The position numbers and the translations under genes were made by a program. The notes under the pieces are model-generated. The model was not told where the DNA came from. It was given only the letters and a program-made list of their open reading frames with translations, and searched no databases. Shown here in pieces: positions 63,530 through 64,000 of a stretch of DNA of 64,000 nt (its first letter is position 1; every line of letters begins with the position of its first letter). Source of the stretch: Taklimakanibacter albus. GTDB lineage: Bacteria; Pseudomonadota; Alphaproteobacteria; Rhizobiales; Aestuariivirgaceae. The stretch spans positions 1,648,765-1,712,764 of the forward strand of contig NZ_JAENHL010000007.1 in assembly GCF_016595235.1 (NCBI RefSeq). Reading direction: 5' to 3'.

Positions 63530-64000
63530 GTTTCGCTCACTCTTTCCTGGCCGCGCTTGAGCACCGCCCGGAACTCGGACATTTCAGCACTTCCGACATC
63601 GATTTCGAAGGACAATCTGACGCCGCCGCTTTGCGGATTGGGCTGGGTGACGACATTGCTGATCGTACCTTGGCTTGCAGTCACGTCAGCGACAACGTCG
63701 CCGGTGAGAGAGCCGCCCTGGAAATCGATGACATAGAGGCGCTTGTTCTGGTCGAAATTGAGACCCCCGCCGGAGAATCTCGCCATCGACTTGTAATCCT
63801 GGCGGTCCAGCGGCCATTCATCGCACCAGTAGAGCCGATAGACGAAGGACACGGAGCTGTCCTTGGCCGGCTTCTGCTTGGGCTGCCAGAAGGCGGCGAT
63901 GTTGTCGTGGATCTCACGCTGCGACGGAATCTCGTAGAGTTCCACCGCGCCCTGGCCCCAGTCGCCGATCGGCTCCACCCAGAGGCTCGGCCGCTTCTCA
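63502..64000 (-). CDS. opgG: Glucans biosynthesis protein OpgG, C-terminal part
   Basis: Partial gene: its 5' part lies beyond the window's right edge. The visible 165 residues start EKRPSLWVEPIGDWGQGAVELYEIPS, a hallmark of the OpgG/OpgD periplasmic domain, and continue through the C-terminal immunoglobulin-like domain ending SETWLYRW. OpgG is periplasmic and needed for glucan branching or release. Directly upstream of and overlapping opgH, the usual opgGH order. Confidence 0.93.
   Translation of the reverse strand, partial: EKRPSLWVEPIGDWGQGAVELYEIPSQREIHDNIAAFWQPKQKPAKDSSVSFVYRLYWCDEWPLDRQDYKSMARFSGGGLNFDQNKRLYVIDFQGGSLTGDVVADVTASQGTISNVVTQPNPQSGGVRLSFEIDVGSAEMSEFRAVLKRGQERVSETWLYRWTKS

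Overview
The window is GC-rich chromosomal DNA of an alphaproteobacterium, most likely of the order Hyphomicrobiales (Rhizobiales). Pointers are the gene order lnt - HTH regulator - metK - trmB, an IalB-like protein, a CnoX - LON-domain - Trm112 - DUF971 run, the opgGH glucan operon, and dense two-palindrome intergenic repeats that resemble rhizobial RIME elements. I cannot place the family. There is one tRNA (Gly-GCC). I see no rRNA, CRISPR array, prophage or insertion sequence.

Layout. 0-6 kb: the end of an M50 membrane protease, an exported nucleosidase-like protein, and a pair of FAD enzymes of the dimethylglycine/sarcosine type. 6-34 kb: a cell-surface glycan and glycoprotein island. Its core is a minus-strand series: a 1218-residue autotransporter whose passenger is 29 short repeats crowded with N-X-S/T sequons, then an HMW1C-type cytoplasmic N-glycosyltransferase, then hldE, hldD and a TPR/heptosyltransferase-like protein that is split by one in-frame stop codon. 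The rest of the island holds gmhA, a family 2 glycosyltransferase, a NodU/CmcH carbamoyltransferase with SxtJ and DUF5989 partners, two SGNH hydrolase-like membrane proteins, a sulfotransferase, a second (intact) TPR/heptosyltransferase-like protein, a Wzx/MATE-like flippase, a CelD/FemAB-like acyltransferase and a tandem heme-oxygenase-like iron enzyme. 34-44 kb: mostly housekeeping (tRNA-Gly, tRNA editing, thioredoxin-TPR, Trm112, trmB, metK, lnt), broken by a GIY-YIG gene set tightly between inverted repeat arms. 44-56 kb: a catabolic module for amino acids or peptides, with a ureohydrolase, M19 dipeptidase, DauA-like D-amino-acid dehydrogenase, a complete Dpp/Opp-type ABC importer and an AruI-like 2-oxoacid decarboxylase. 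56-64 kb: a HAD phosphatase, a three-domain Aas-like phospholipid acyltransferase, a two-subunit aconitase-X hydro-lyase, and opgG (partial) - opgH.

The most interesting system is at 6-16.4 kb. A sequon-saturated autotransporter lies next to its probable cytoplasmic N-glycosyltransferase, and the transferase gene overlaps hldE, so ADP-heptose supply is coupled to it. The downstream TPR proteins carry an ADP-heptosyltransferase-like fold. I infer a two-layer protein glycosylation system: N-linked sugar added by the HMW1C-like enzyme, and possibly heptose added by a TPR-guided transferase. The family assignments rest on recognisable motifs. The substrate, the sugar donor and the link between the two transferases are inference.
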